NCBI GenBank assembly: GCA_018673915.1
Contig: JABHBK010000067.1
Span: 187,292-251,291 of the forward strand
DNA length: 64,000 nucleotides
Source of the DNA: Nitrospina sp.
Lineage (GTDB): Bacteria > Nitrospinota > Nitrospinia > Nitrospinales > VA-1
Direction of reading: 5' to 3'
The first letter of the stretch is position 1, and each line of letters starts with the position of its first letter. Position numbers and translations under genes: made by a program. This document shows, piece after piece, positions 34,936-45,600 of the stretch. The notes below the pieces were generated by a model. That model saw nothing but the letters and a program-made list of their open reading frames with translations. It was not told the DNA's origin and ran no database searches.

Positions 34936-35348
34936 GCTGTTATATCTCCCAACCAGGATCCATAGATCCTCGGCAAAATGAATTTGGGCAAAAGTTTCAA
35001 CTAATTGGAAGGCTTAATTATATTTCTTATATAGGTTTTGGTCAATCAGATAATTCCAATTGAACCCAGAAACCGGTATTTACACAAAAAACAGCAGGAT
35101 TAGGAGTTAATTGAGTTATCTCTGTACTCCCACTTTTTGATTCTTATTGAAAACTCACATTTCCCCTCAATTTTAAGGACCCTATCAATCCCAGTTGTTC
35201 GATTTATTCTCCCACAAAGCGCATCTCTGCACAGGTTTTAGCAATAACCCTCTGGAAGGAAGCAAAAACCCAAATATTTTTCAGTTTATAATATATAATT
35301 GGCTTGTAATCATGATAGTTATTACATTTGGAATTTTGGAGACAGTAA
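34936..35348. other. 413-base intergenic region between divergent genes
   Basis: AT-rich, no credible gene (the 115-codon minus ORF here overlaps the next gene and looks spurious). It holds an inverted repeat AGGATC-CATA-GATCCT (34955-34970) just upstream of the aldolase ribosome binding site, and a long-range pair AATTGGAA (35003-35010)/TTCCAATT (35054-35061). GGAG (35338) serves the response-regulator ATG. TATAAT-like sequences occur at 35287 and 35294, without a good -35. Confidence 0.5.
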
Positions 35349-36083
35349 ATGTTAAAAGGTAAGACCGTTTTAATCGCAGAAGATGATTCGACCATGCAAA
35401 TGTTTGTGGGTGGCATATTGAGACAGGAGCTTAATTGCCGCAACTTAATCACTTGTACAAATGGGCAACAGGCTTTAAACGCTTTAAGAAATCCGGAACA
35501 AAAGTCCGCTATTGATCTAATTCTATGCGACTGGGAAATGCCAGGTGCCAATGGGGATGAAATTCTTCTTCATGTAAGGAAGGATAAGGATATCCGTCAT
35601 CTTCCTTTCATAATGACCACCTCGCGCTCCGAAAAGGAAGACTTGATAAAAGTCGTGAAACTGGGAATCAACAATTATCTGGTTAAACCGTATTCCGCAG
35701 CAGACCTTATGGATCGAATCAAAAAAGTAATGGAAACAACTAAAGAAAAAGTTAAAAAGAAAAAATTTAGCAAAAACACCGCTCTTTTAGTAAGAATTAA
35801 ATTCAAAGGTGCAGAAGAAAGTTGCAATGGGACTTTAAATGAAATTTCTTTAGAAAAAGGCCTAATTCGATCGCCGCTGCCTAAAGAAGCCCCTCCGGGT
35901 TTATATGAGGAGTTCGAACTTCAAATCAAATTCATAAACGAAGTAATACACCTGAAGGGAGAAATCCGGAATTTGGAACCGGATGTAGAAGATCAATTCT
36001 CAAAGGACTTCGTGATGATTGGATTTAAAATAATAGAGATCAAGGAACCAGACCGAGAGGTTTTAGAACTCCTACTGGCGTGA
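35349..36083 (+). CDS. Response regulator, REC domain with PilZ-like C-terminus
   Basis: A 244-residue protein behind GGAG. Residues ~5-125 are a receiver domain: acidic pair in IAEDDSTM, phosphoacceptor Asp in LILCDWEMPG, Thr/Ser in IMTTSRS and the conserved Lys in YLVKPYS. A Lys-rich linker (KEKVKKKKF) leads to a ~100-residue beta-rich domain (VRIKFKGAEESCNGTLNEISLEKGLIRS) resembling PilZ, but without a clean RxxxR motif, so c-di-GMP binding is doubtful. No DNA-binding domain. It is monocistronic, with two HD-GYP proteins encoded elsewhere in the window, consistent with c-di-GMP signalling. Confidence 0.8.
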   Translation: MLKGKTVLIAEDDSTMQMFVGGILRQELNCRNLITCTNGQQALNALRNPEQKSAIDLILCDWEMPGANGDEILLHVRKDKDIRHLPFIMTTSRSEKEDLIKVVKLGINNYLVKPYSAADLMDRIKKVMETTKEKVKKKKFSKNTALLVRIKFKGAEESCNGTLNEISLEKGLIRSPLPKEAPPGLYEEFELQIKFINEVIHLKGEIRNLEPDVEDQFSKDFVMIGFKIIEIKEPDREVLELLLA

Positions 36084-36129
36084 CAAGGTTATTTGCGGAT
36101 CTAATATATTTTTTTAAACCGGGCAATTC

Positions 36130-37191
36130 TTAATTGCCACCCTCTTCCATACTATCCGAAAACTGATCTTTAATTTTCACAATCTCCGGCAAAATTTTCA
36201 CAAATAAAGGCACTAGTTTAGGGTCAAAATGTTTGCCACTTTCTTGTTCAATCATGTTGACGGCATCTTCAACCGTCCAGGCCTTTTTATAAGGTCTTAT
36301 GGATGTTAAAGCATCAAACACATCAGCAATCGCCACAATACGTCCTTCCAGTGGAATATCTTCCCCCTTCATCCCATTTGGATATCCCGAACCATCCCAT
36401 TTTTCTTGATGGGTGATAGCGATTGATTCTGACATTTTCATTACCTCAGATTCACCACCTGAAAGAATAGCTGCACCCATAGTGGTGTGGGTTTTCATGA
36501 TTTCCCATTCATCATGATCAAGTTTTCCAGGTTTCAATAGAACTTTATCAGGAATACCAATTTTCCCAATATCATGCATGGGGCTGGCATTTAGAAGCAC
36601 TTCACAATAGTGATCATCCATTCCCATTTCTCGGGCTAAAAGTTCACTATAGTGACTCATGCGAATTACATGCATTCCCGTTTCGTTGTCTTTGTATTCT
36701 GCAGCTTTACCTAGACGGCCTACAATTTCCAATCGACTGTCATTGAGCTGTTTCGTCCTCTCCAATACCATCTGCTCTAAATTCTTTTGTAATTCACGCA
36801 ACTCAAGATGTGTGCGAACTCGAGAACAGATTTCTTCCTGTTGAAATGGTTTTGGAACATAATCAATTCCACCCACCTTAAAACCATGAACAATATCTTC
36901 AGTTTCTTTTTTAGCGGTTATAAATATAATTGGGATGTCTTTGGTTTTATCATCTTGCTTCAATCGGGAACAGGTTTCGTAGCCATCTATGCCTGGCATC
37001 ATTACATCAAGAAGAATCAAATCAGGGTTTATTTGAGCAGCTATTTCCAGAGCTTTTTCACCGGTATTTGCAAATGCCAGCTTGTAGCCTTCAGGAGCTA
37101 ATGTTTCTTTCAGTACAGCCAGGTTTGCCGGAGTATCATCCACCACCAGAACACGCCAGTTCGCTGCATCAACCTTTCTTGGCTCATTCAT
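36130..37191 (-). CDS. Response regulator with HD-GYP c-di-GMP phosphodiesterase domain
   Basis: 353 residues, RpfG-type. The receiver domain (about 12-130) has VLVVDDTPAN, phosphoacceptor Asp in DLILLDVMMPG and Lys in DYVPKPFQ. The HD-GYP domain (about 160-340) has HDIGKIGIPD (metal HD), HQEKWDGSGYPNGMKGEDIPLEGRI (GYP motif) and ADVFDALTS. It hydrolyses c-di-GMP under phosphorylation control. It is the last gene of a three-gene operon, 62 bases after the kinase gene that starts at 42596, which is the likely phosphodonor. Confidence 0.95.
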   Translation of the reverse strand: MNEPRKVDAANWRVLVVDDTPANLAVLKETLAPEGYKLAFANTGEKALEIAAQINPDLILLDVMMPGIDGYETCSRLKQDDKTKDIPIIFITAKKETEDIVHGFKVGGIDYVPKPFQQEEICSRVRTHLELRELQKNLEQMVLERTKQLNDSRLEIVGRLGKAAEYKDNETGMHVIRMSHYSELLAREMGMDDHYCEVLLNASPMHDIGKIGIPDKVLLKPGKLDHDEWEIMKTHTTMGAAILSGGESEVMKMSESIAITHQEKWDGSGYPNGMKGEDIPLEGRIVAIADVFDALTSIRPYKKAWTVEDAVNMIEQESGKHFDPKLVPLFVKILPEIVKIKDQFSDSMEEGGN

Positions 37192-37253
37192 AACTTCCCT
37201 TTCAAAATCATATTAGTTCTAATAATTTTATTATAAATTCCAATTCGAAACAT

Positions 37254-40200
37254 TCAACCAGGATTAACTTCACCCATTACTTTAATAATACCGTCCATAT
37301 CAAATTGATCGACCATGCTTTGCAAACAGACGGCTAAACCCGGGCCATTTGGGCCACTGTTCTTTACCTGTGGCAGGAGCTCCGCAAGCTCATCCATCAT
37401 GCCCATACTAGCCATTTCTTTAATGGAAGCATGTAGTGTTTCAGGAAGAGTGACGGCCGCAAAGTCAATGTCTCCGACAGCTGGGGTTCCTTCTTGAGTA
37501 ATCTCATATTCATACTCCAAACTTAACAGTCGCGCCATAATTCCCAGAACTTCTTCTCGTATAAATGGTTTCCCAACAAAACCATGCACCCCTTCTTTCA
37601 TATACTGCTCGCGATGATGATCAAATGTGGAGGCTGAAATCATGACAATCTTAATACCGTTCATTCCATGCTCCCCTTGCACTCTTCTTGTCACTTCTAA
37701 ACCATCCATTCCCGGCATGTGGTAATCGACAAAAATAATATCCGGTTTGGATTCACGAATTTTTTCCAGTCCTTCCAGGCCACTCTCGGCTTCAATCGTT
37801 TCCACACCCACTTCCTCCAGGGTTGCAGCCAACACATCAATATTGTCGCGGTTATCATCGATCAACACGGCTTTAACGGAATGTCCCTGGGCCAAACCTA
37901 TGGCTCCGGCTAATTTATTGTCCTTCTCTTTGACTTCCTCTTTCGCGGCAGGAAGGCTTATCGAGAAGAAAAATCGCGATCCTTTATTGATTTCAGATTC
38001 AACTTCTAACTCACCACCCATTGCTAAAACCGTTTTCTTTGCAATCACCAGACCCAAACCGGTTCCACCTTTCTTAATGCCCTCTTCATCCTGCTGAAAC
38101 GATTCAAATATAGACTCCAACTTTTCCGAAGGAATGCCCTGCCCCGTATCCTTCACTTCAAAATAGAACTCATCTCCGGCTAGCGGCATAACCCTTAAAC
38201 TCACACTACCTGATTCCGTAAATTTCACCGCGTTCCCTAACAGGTTCGTCAATATCTGCCTTAATTTTGCGGCGTCCGTATGAACATGAATGTTTTGCCC
38301 TTCATGAACTCCCTCAGACCTTAGTTCCAGCTTCTTTTCCTTGCACTTTCCCGAAAATATCACCAACAGATCCTGGACAAAACTCCCTAAATCAAAATCA
38401 TGAGGATGCAACTCTAGTTTTCCAGATTCAATCTTTGAGAAATCCAATATGTCATTAATAATATCGAGCAAATGTTTTCCAGCACGATGAATAGCTTCCA
38501 CTCCCTTTTTCTGTTTTTCTTTTAACTCTTTATCCCGACCCAAAATTTGTGAGTATCCCAAAATCGCGTTCATAGGAGTGCGAATCTCATGGCTCATACT
38601 GGAAATGAAAAGACTTTTAGCCTGGTTGGCCTGCTCTGCAGCCACTCGAGCCTGAATTATTTTATTCTCGGCTTCTATTCGTTTGGTAATATCTCGGCAA
38701 AATGCAGTGAAACAATATTTATCACCTACCTTGCTTGGAGTTATGGTCAGCTCGATCGGGAATTCTTCTCCATTTTTTCGAAGGGCAGTAATTTCTACCC
38801 TAGTGTTCAGTATTGGTCCTTCACCCGTTTCAAGAAAGTGTTTAAATGCTTTCAAATGTAAGTCTCGGAACTGAGGTGGAATTATATAGTTCGACACATT
38901 AAAACCCAGGATTTCCTCTTTGGACCAACCAAATACTATCTCTGCCTGGGCATTCCAGTCTAAAACATTATTTTCATGATCAATCATGATCACTGCATCC
39001 ATAGCGTTGGTAATTACTGAACGCGTCATTTCCTCACTGGCCTGTAACTCACGCGTTCTTTCTTCAATGCGAATTTCTAAATCATCACGGGCTTTTCTCA
39101 GAACTAAGTTGGCCTGTTCACCAATCCATGCACTCAGAGCTGTCAAGACCAGGGAAAAAATAACTATAATACTCAATACCAAAACTATGATATTGCGCAT
39201 GACATAAAATGGGCTGAGAGCCTCTTCCAAATCTATTTCAGTAGCCAATCCTAATTCTAAATTTTCGTCCCACAACCATGTGCCGAGAACTGGAACGCCT
39301 CGATAATCACGATAACCCTGAATATTGATTCCTGATTGACCGGTTGTCGCGCTTTGGGTCATAAGGGTAAGAGGACGACTATTTATAGACTGGGAGCCCA
39401 AGAAGCCGGTCATAAGATTTCCACCGGGGTCGCTCACCCTCACCTTGAGGATTCCACTTTGACCATTGGAAATTAATCCCAATTTTTCTGTTTGTTCTTT
39501 GAATCGGCTCTCCGTAATAAGATATCCCTCTTGGTTGAAGGCATAAGTTTCGCCGCTTTCGCCAATGCGTCCGCCCTGTGCTAAGCGGGTGAAATCTCGA
39601 AAAGGATCTATACGTAGAGCAACAGCCGCAATTATTTTATCTTGAGCATTGCGTATGGGACCAACGAAAAACATAGCTGGAACTGATCTCTTTTTATTTT
39701 CTGACTCATCCGATAATTTTATATAAGATTTAATCGGCGGAATAAAAACCATCTCTCCCTGTAACGCACGCTTCACCCGTTCTTTATCCTGTTGGGAAAT
39801 TTGATTGATCAACCTTAGTTCATCATTCTTATGTGCACCAATAACAAAAAAGTCGGGAGAAATAACTAAGAAACCCTCGTTGAGAGAAGTCGATAACCGG
39901 GAATTAAAAAACTCTCGTAAAACTTGCTGGGCGTTATTATTAGCTAATTCGTCTTCATCTCGGGGAACAGACAAAAGAGCTTCTATAGGCTCTAAAATTT
40001 CAGGTTCCATAATTAGCTGCGCAAGAGATCTTTTGTTATTGTCCACCCAGATTCTTAAAGAATCCTGAGTCGATTTTAAAACAATGCCCAGGGTGACCCC
40101 AATATCCCTGCGAATACGTTGATCGACATGATTTATCGCCATCCAGGCTAATATGATTGTCACGGCCAGAAATAGTCCAATTATGCCAACACCTATTCTG

Positions 40201-42596
40201 CGTATCTTCGAAGATTGAAATAAGTCTTCCGATAGCCCTTTGGCGCGGGCGGTTTTCAGATACCGGTTTAAGATAAAAACAGCCCCGACCAGAACCAGAG
40301 TTAACAGGGCAACAACAATAGAAACTCGCAGTAGACTGATTTCAGTTTCCTGCGCCCCAACCTTTTCATCGACTCGAAGAATTTTTCTTCTCTCCTCTTC
40401 CGTCACAGATCGAATAGCTTTATTCAGGATTTTCGTAAACTCGGGCCAGTCCTTGCGCACGCCGATAGCCAGTTTCAAAGTGAAACCTGCCGATGCCCCC
40501 ACCTCAAGGTTACTTAGAAGAAGCTCTTCAATGAAATGGTTGACTGAGGGGAGATTGCCCACAAAAGCATCCGTTTTACCCGTTGATAATGCCAGGAGTC
40601 CCTCGGAAAAATCTTTAGCCGGAACGATATTGAGATGTGCGGCATCCTGGCGAACTTTCTCCTCTGCGGCGTAGCCGGAAACAACTCCAACTTTTTGTCC
40701 ACTCAAATCATTCAAGTCACTCACCGATGCGGAGCCTGTGCGTTTAACTATTACAAAGGGAGCCTGAATATAAGGATTAGTAAAGTGGAGAAATTTTTCC
40801 CGTTCCTTCGTGGGTGATAAAATAGAAAGAATATCCAACTCACTCTTTTTTGTTTTGGCAATCACTTCATCCCATGAGATATTCGGTGGAGATGCGAAGC
40901 GAATACCAAGTCGTTCTTCAATTAGCTGAAAAAAATCGGCCGCAATGCCCGTATGTCTGCCCAGATCATCGAGATACTCGAAAGGGGGCCAGGAGCGATC
41001 CACTCCCATTCTGATTAACGGGTGCGCCTTGAGCCATTTTTTCTCTTCCAGAGTCAGGTCTAAAGGCACCGCTTTATTATCTAAATGAAATTTATTAGCG
41101 TAGACCCGTTTATCGGGATCAACGATCCAGCGTTTTTCCAATTCTCCCAATTCTCTCTGGCTTATTTGTGAAAGACCTTGTTGGATAAGCGCCATTATTT
41201 CAGGACGCTCTTTAAGAACAGCAGGGTGAACGGCATCCACAGGCAATCGATTGGAATTGAGGACTATTTCTCCTCGCAACCCCATTTGATCAAGCAGAAC
41301 ATCCATAACCGGGATCTCTTCCAATACAGCAAGAGCTTTCCCCTTGAGTAAAGCTTCGATCAGTTCCTGCGGAGAATCAAATAGGGTTCGCTGTGAGTCG
41401 GGCCAATGGGATCGAGCTATGGTTTCCTGATGCGATCCCGCAATAACCCCTAACGGGCTCTTACCAAACTGGGCCGGGTCCTGGGAAATCTTTTCACCAG
41501 CGCGATGGTATAAGCCAGTTCTAATCCGATAAACCTCAGGAGCAAAATTTAGCCATTCGTTGCGCTCTTCATTTTTGAAAAGACCCACATGGACATCTGC
41601 CTCTCCATTGCGGATAGCTTCTAGGCTATCTTTCCAATTATTTTCCCTGAACCGGATGGATAGGCCGGTCTTTTTAGACCATAAACGCCAAAGATCCACC
41701 AGGAATCCAGCGGGGTTTCCCTGGTTGTTGAGGAAGGTCATGGGAGGATATGCTCGGTCCATGGAAATAAGCAGAGCATCTGTCTTCTTCTCCTTAGTAA
41801 TTCCTGTCCATTGGCGGCCAATTTCCGTCTTTTCCTCCTGGCTGATCTGGGACATTCCTTGATTGATTATCTTAATCAATGCCGCGTTACCCTCTTTCGC
41901 GGCGGCGTACCAATCATTTTGGTAGAGAAGGAGTTTTTTGGTAAAAGAGAATTGCTCGACCATCCCACTGTGCTTAAGATGATAAATACCAGTAAGGGTG
42001 TCTGCCGCGAAGACCCGCAGTGTTCCGTCTTTCAAAGCCATCATAATGCTGGCATAGTCGGGATAGGGAACAACGATAGCATTTGGCAAACGTTTTTTTA
42101 AATAACCTTCTACATAATCCTCAGCCAGGACACCTATCCGATAAGCAGATAATTCTTCAAGACGACTGATGGTAGGCAGACTTTTGTGAATGAAAACATG
42201 GGTATCTGTTTTGCGTAATGCCGCACCATAGTCTAGAAACTCATCTCTTTCCTTATTAAAAAACAACCCCGCATGCGCGTCGACCACTCCGGAACCCACC
42301 CTTGCAAGGGTCTCGTCCCAGGGTGCTGCGCGAAAATCAAGAGCGATACCTGTCTTCTGGGACCAGAGACGCCAGATATCAATGAGCATCCCTGCAGGTT
42401 GACCCTGCTCATCTTTGAAGTGAAAAGGTACACAGTCAACGCAATAGGCAATCGAAATGCGATCGGGCTTCTCAATCACCTTTTTCGCGTCGTTGATTTC
42501 CTGGGAAAAAGAACTGGCGGGGACAAATATAAGCAACATCAAGGTTGCAAAAATTAACAACCCAATAAATTTTGGCAGCGAATAGGATTGATGCAT
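37254..42596 (-). CDS. Hybrid histidine kinase with three tandem solute-binding sensor domains
   Basis: 1780 residues. Signal peptide (~1-32) is followed by three tandem SBP_bac_3-type domains (about 45-265, 270-495, 515-745), each with a P-F/M-x-F-...-G-F/M/I-x-x-D opening. A membrane helix (~757-777), a second (~797-817) and a Cache-like extracytoplasmic domain (~825-1125) follow; then a third helix (~1130-1155), PAS (~1190-1310), HisKA with phospho-His in [11 protein letters not shown], HATPase (DTGQGIPSEKLE, GGTGLGLVIA) and receiver (phospho-Asp in FVDYHMPGMDG). It ends with a short helical tail. It probably senses small ligands (amino acids or similar) in the periplasm and signals to the neighbouring HD-GYP regulator. 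Confidence 0.92.
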   Translation of the reverse strand: MHQSYSLPKFIGLLIFATLMLLIFVPASSFSQEINDAKKVIEKPDRISIAYCVDCVPFHFKDEQGQPAGMLIDIWRLWSQKTGIALDFRAAPWDETLARVGSGVVDAHAGLFFNKERDEFLDYGAALRKTDTHVFIHKSLPTISRLEELSAYRIGVLAEDYVEGYLKKRLPNAIVVPYPDYASIMMALKDGTLRVFAADTLTGIYHLKHSGMVEQFSFTKKLLLYQNDWYAAAKEGNAALIKIINQGMSQISQEEKTEIGRQWTGITKEKKTDALLISMDRAYPPMTFLNNQGNPAGFLVDLWRLWSKKTGLSIRFRENNWKDSLEAIRNGEADVHVGLFKNEERNEWLNFAPEVYRIRTGLYHRAGEKISQDPAQFGKSPLGVIAGSHQETIARSHWPDSQRTLFDSPQELIEALLKGKALAVLEEIPVMDVLLDQMGLRGEIVLNSNRLPVDAVHPAVLKERPEIMALIQQGLSQISQRELGELEKRWIVDPDKRVYANKFHLDNKAVPLDLTLEEKKWLKAHPLIRMGVDRSWPPFEYLDDLGRHTGIAADFFQLIEERLGIRFASPPNISWDEVIAKTKKSELDILSILSPTKEREKFLHFTNPYIQAPFVIVKRTGSASVSDLNDLSGQKVGVVSGYAAEEKVRQDAAHLNIVPAKDFSEGLLALSTGKTDAFVGNLPSVNHFIEELLLSNLEVGASAGFTLKLAIGVRKDWPEFTKILNKAIRSVTEEERRKILRVDEKVGAQETEISLLRVSIVVALLTLVLVGAVFILNRYLKTARAKGLSEDLFQSSKIRRIGVGIIGLFLAVTIILAWMAINHVDQRIRRDIGVTLGIVLKSTQDSLRIWVDNNKRSLAQLIMEPEILEPIEALLSVPRDEDELANNNAQQVLREFFNSRLSTSLNEGFLVISPDFFVIGAHKNDELRLINQISQQDKERVKRALQGEMVFIPPIKSYIKLSDESENKKRSVPAMFFVGPIRNAQDKIIAAVALRIDPFRDFTRLAQGGRIGESGETYAFNQEGYLITESRFKEQTEKLGLISNGQSGILKVRVSDPGGNLMTGFLGSQSINSRPLTLMTQSATTGQSGINIQGYRDYRGVPVLGTWLWDENLELGLATEIDLEEALSPFYVMRNIIVLVLSIIVIFSLVLTALSAWIGEQANLVLRKARDDLEIRIEERTRELQASEEMTRSVITNAMDAVIMIDHENNVLDWNAQAEIVFGWSKEEILGFNVSNYIIPPQFRDLHLKAFKHFLETGEGPILNTRVEITALRKNGEEFPIELTITPSKVGDKYCFTAFCRDITKRIEAENKIIQARVAAEQANQAKSLFISSMSHEIRTPMNAILGYSQILGRDKELKEKQKKGVEAIHRAGKHLLDIINDILDFSKIESGKLELHPHDFDLGSFVQDLLVIFSGKCKEKKLELRSEGVHEGQNIHVHTDAAKLRQILTNLLGNAVKFTESGSVSLRVMPLAGDEFYFEVKDTGQGIPSEKLESIFESFQQDEEGIKKGGTGLGLVIAKKTVLAMGGELEVESEINKGSRFFFSISLPAAKEEVKEKDNKLAGAIGLAQGHSVKAVLIDDNRDNIDVLAATLEEVGVETIEAESGLEGLEKIRESKPDIIFVDYHMPGMDGLEVTRRVQGEHGMNGIKIVMISASTFDHHREQYMKEGVHGFVGKPFIREEVLGIMARLLSLEYEYEITQEGTPAVGDIDFAAVTLPETLHASIKEMASMGMMDELAELLPQVKNSGPNGPGLAVCLQSMVDQFDMDGIIKVMGEVNPG

Positions 42597-42623
42597 ATTA
42601 CAATTTCAGCACATTCATAAAAA

Positions 42624-45600
42624 TTAATTCTTCTCTATTGAATCCAGTATTTTCATAATTTCCTGATCATCAAACTGTTCTGCCAAGTCTTTTAAATGGG
42701 CTGCCAGCTTCTGGCCATCTGGCTCTACTTTTTCAATTTGCGAAAAATAGGGATCCAACTCCATAAGCAACCCAGTCTCAATATCTTTTTTAATCGAATT
42801 TATAAGAGATTGCTCCAGATGAATTTTCGAATAATCCAAATGACCATTATTGTCGTCTCCATTCTTGGAAACCAGTGTTTGCAAAGACTCGAGAACCTCA
42901 TCCAAAGTCTTGGAAAATTCGCTGAATAACTTTTTGCTGATTTTCTTTTTGCCTTTGCGCAGATCAGCTTCAATAGGTTCTGATGCCTCCGCCAATTGTT
43001 TAGCTCCAATCGTTGCACTCACCCCCCTGACCGTATGCACCAGTCTTTCGGCTAGCTTAATCTCACCCTCATCAACAGCTTTTTGAATCTCCGATTGCAC
43101 ATTGAGATTGTCCTTATAGAACTTGCTCAGCATTTTAGTGAAGAGTTTTTTATTGCCATTGACCCGGGTCAGCCCCTCTTCCACATTGATACCGGGAAGA
43201 TTGGGTAAATCGTTGTCATCAGTTTCAACTTCTTCCGCAGAAGGTAAGCCGGATACTTCTCCCGCACCTTCCTGAGGAGGCACCCATTTAACGAGGGTGG
43301 AATATAGATCTTTCGGGTTGATGGGTTTCCCCACGTAGTCATTCATTCCGGCATCGATACATTTTTCACGATCCCCCTGCATGGCATTGGCGGTCATGGC
43401 AATGATCGGAAGGTCCTTAAACCGGCTTTCCTGTCTCAGTGCATGAGTGGCTTCATAACCATCCATTTCGGGCATTTGCATATCCATTAAAATACAATCG
43501 TAATCAGATTGCTCTGCCATCTCCACTGCCTCTCTGCCATTATTTGCCACCGTGACGTTCAACCCAATTTCTTTCAACAACTCAATCGCAATTTCCTGAT
43601 TAATTTCATTATCTTCTGCAAGTAAAACTCTGGCTCCACGAATTTTCCCCAAAGCTTCGGTTTCCTTGGTAATCGGACTTTGGAAGGTTTTCTGGTGATT
43701 CTTTTTTTCAACCTCTTCCCCGAACAACTCCATAAGGGTGTCAAACAGCACCGAGGTGTTCATGGGTTTGACTAAAAATGCATCAATGCCTACTTCTTCT
43801 GCCTTCTGAGAAATCTCTTCACGGCCATAAGCTGTCAGCATTATGATTTTTGGGATACGTTTCAATTTTGAGTGGGTTTTGATTATCTCAGATGCCCGGA
43901 CTCCATTCATCTCTGGCATCTGCCAATCCATAATGACGATTTCATAAGGTTGGTCCAAGTCAGCGGCTTCTACCATGGTAATCCCTTCTGCTCCCGAAGA
44001 AGCCGAAGAAACATCAAAGTTTAAGGATAAGAGAGCATGCTCTAAAATCTCCCGCGCCGATTGATTGTCGTCAACAATGAGCACCCGCTTTCCTACAATG
44101 TCTTGTGAAGTGGCTAAAAAAGGCCTCTTTTTCTCCACGCCTTTTTTGAAAATCCCGGTAAAGATGAACCGGCTTCCTTCTCCAGGTTCACTTTCAACCC
44201 AAATTTTTCCATCCATCAGCTCAACAAGTTTCTTTGATATCGTAAGTCCCAAACCGGTTCCACCGTACTTTCGCGTTGTGGAAGAGTCTGCCTGACTGAA
44301 CTCTTTAAATAGTTTGCCAATTTGTTCTTCGGTTAAGCCAATCCCCGTATCTTTGACAGAGAACTCCAGCCGTACATGGTCCTCCTGGTCTTCAAGAAGC
44401 TGGATACTTACAACAATTTCTCCCTGCTCGGTAAATTTCACCGCGTTATTGGTTAAGTTAGTTAATATCTGCCCCAACCGAAGTGGGTCTCCCACAAGGT
44501 ATCGTGGTACTGTCCGTCCTACGTGAAACAAGACTTCCAATCCTTTTTCCTGAGCCTTCAAGGTTGTCAGGGTGGCCAGATGGTCCAACACATTGTCGAG
44601 ATGGAAATTGATATATTCTACATTCAGCTTCCCAGCTTCAATTTTTGAGAAATCAAGAATATCGTTGATCAGGTTTAGCAAAGCCTGGCTGGATATCTGA
44701 ATCTTGCTGATATAATTATGCTGCTTGGCTGTTAATTCGGTTTTCATCGCCAGATCGCTCATTCCAATAATGGCGTTCATGGGCGTGCGGATTTCATGAC
44801 TCATATTGGCAAGAAAATCACCTTTAGACTGGCTCGCCGCTTCTGCCTCCACCTGGGCTTGTTTTAGTTCTTTCTCTATCTTTTTGCGTTCGGTAATATT
44901 GCGAACCGTCCCGTTAAAAAAGCGATTTTCTCCTTGACCCATTTCCGTCACTGAAAGTTCAATAGGAAAAACTGCTCCATCCTTACGTTGCCCCTCAAGC
45001 TCTCTAGAAAAACCAATAATCTTTTTTATGCCTGTTGTTAAATAAGCTTCCAAGTAACCATCGTGTTCGCTTTTATAAGGTTCGGGCATTAGAATTTTGA
45101 TATTTTTTCCGATCAAATCTGAAACTGGATAGCCAAAAATGGTTTCTACAATAGGGTTTGCAGACTGTATTATTCCAGCAGGATTGATAGTGATGATTCC
45201 ATCTGTAGCAGTATCAATGATGGCACGAGTTTTTTCTTCGCTGATCTTTAATTCCCCTGTACGTGCTGCAACTGTATTTTCCAAATTTTCTCTTTCTTCG
45301 TCCAACTCTTTTGCAATTTTCTTTTGATCGGTAATGTCTCTGGCTATGGTTGCCAGGGCAACAACTTTACCCTCTTCATCAAGCAACTGGGACATCGTCA
45401 GTAAAACAGGCATGGTTTTCTTATCTTTGCCCCAGCGAAGCCCCTCAATATTGCGCACTTCTGTACCCTTGATACTTCCCTCATGCAGCTTCTTCGCATC
45501 CTCGCGTCTTTCATCCGGCACCAGGATATGATGGGGCTTCCCGATTAGTTCTTTGCGGGTGTAATTATAAACACGCAATGCTTCGAGATTCACGTCAATG

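Noticed and set aside
35204-35551. 115-codon minus-strand ORF
   Set aside because: It overlaps the well-supported REC-domain gene by 200 bases and has no plausible protein features.
40240-40674. 144-codon plus-strand ORF inside the 1780-aa kinase gene
   Set aside because: Antisense shadow, Arg/Ser/Thr-rich as expected from reversed codons.
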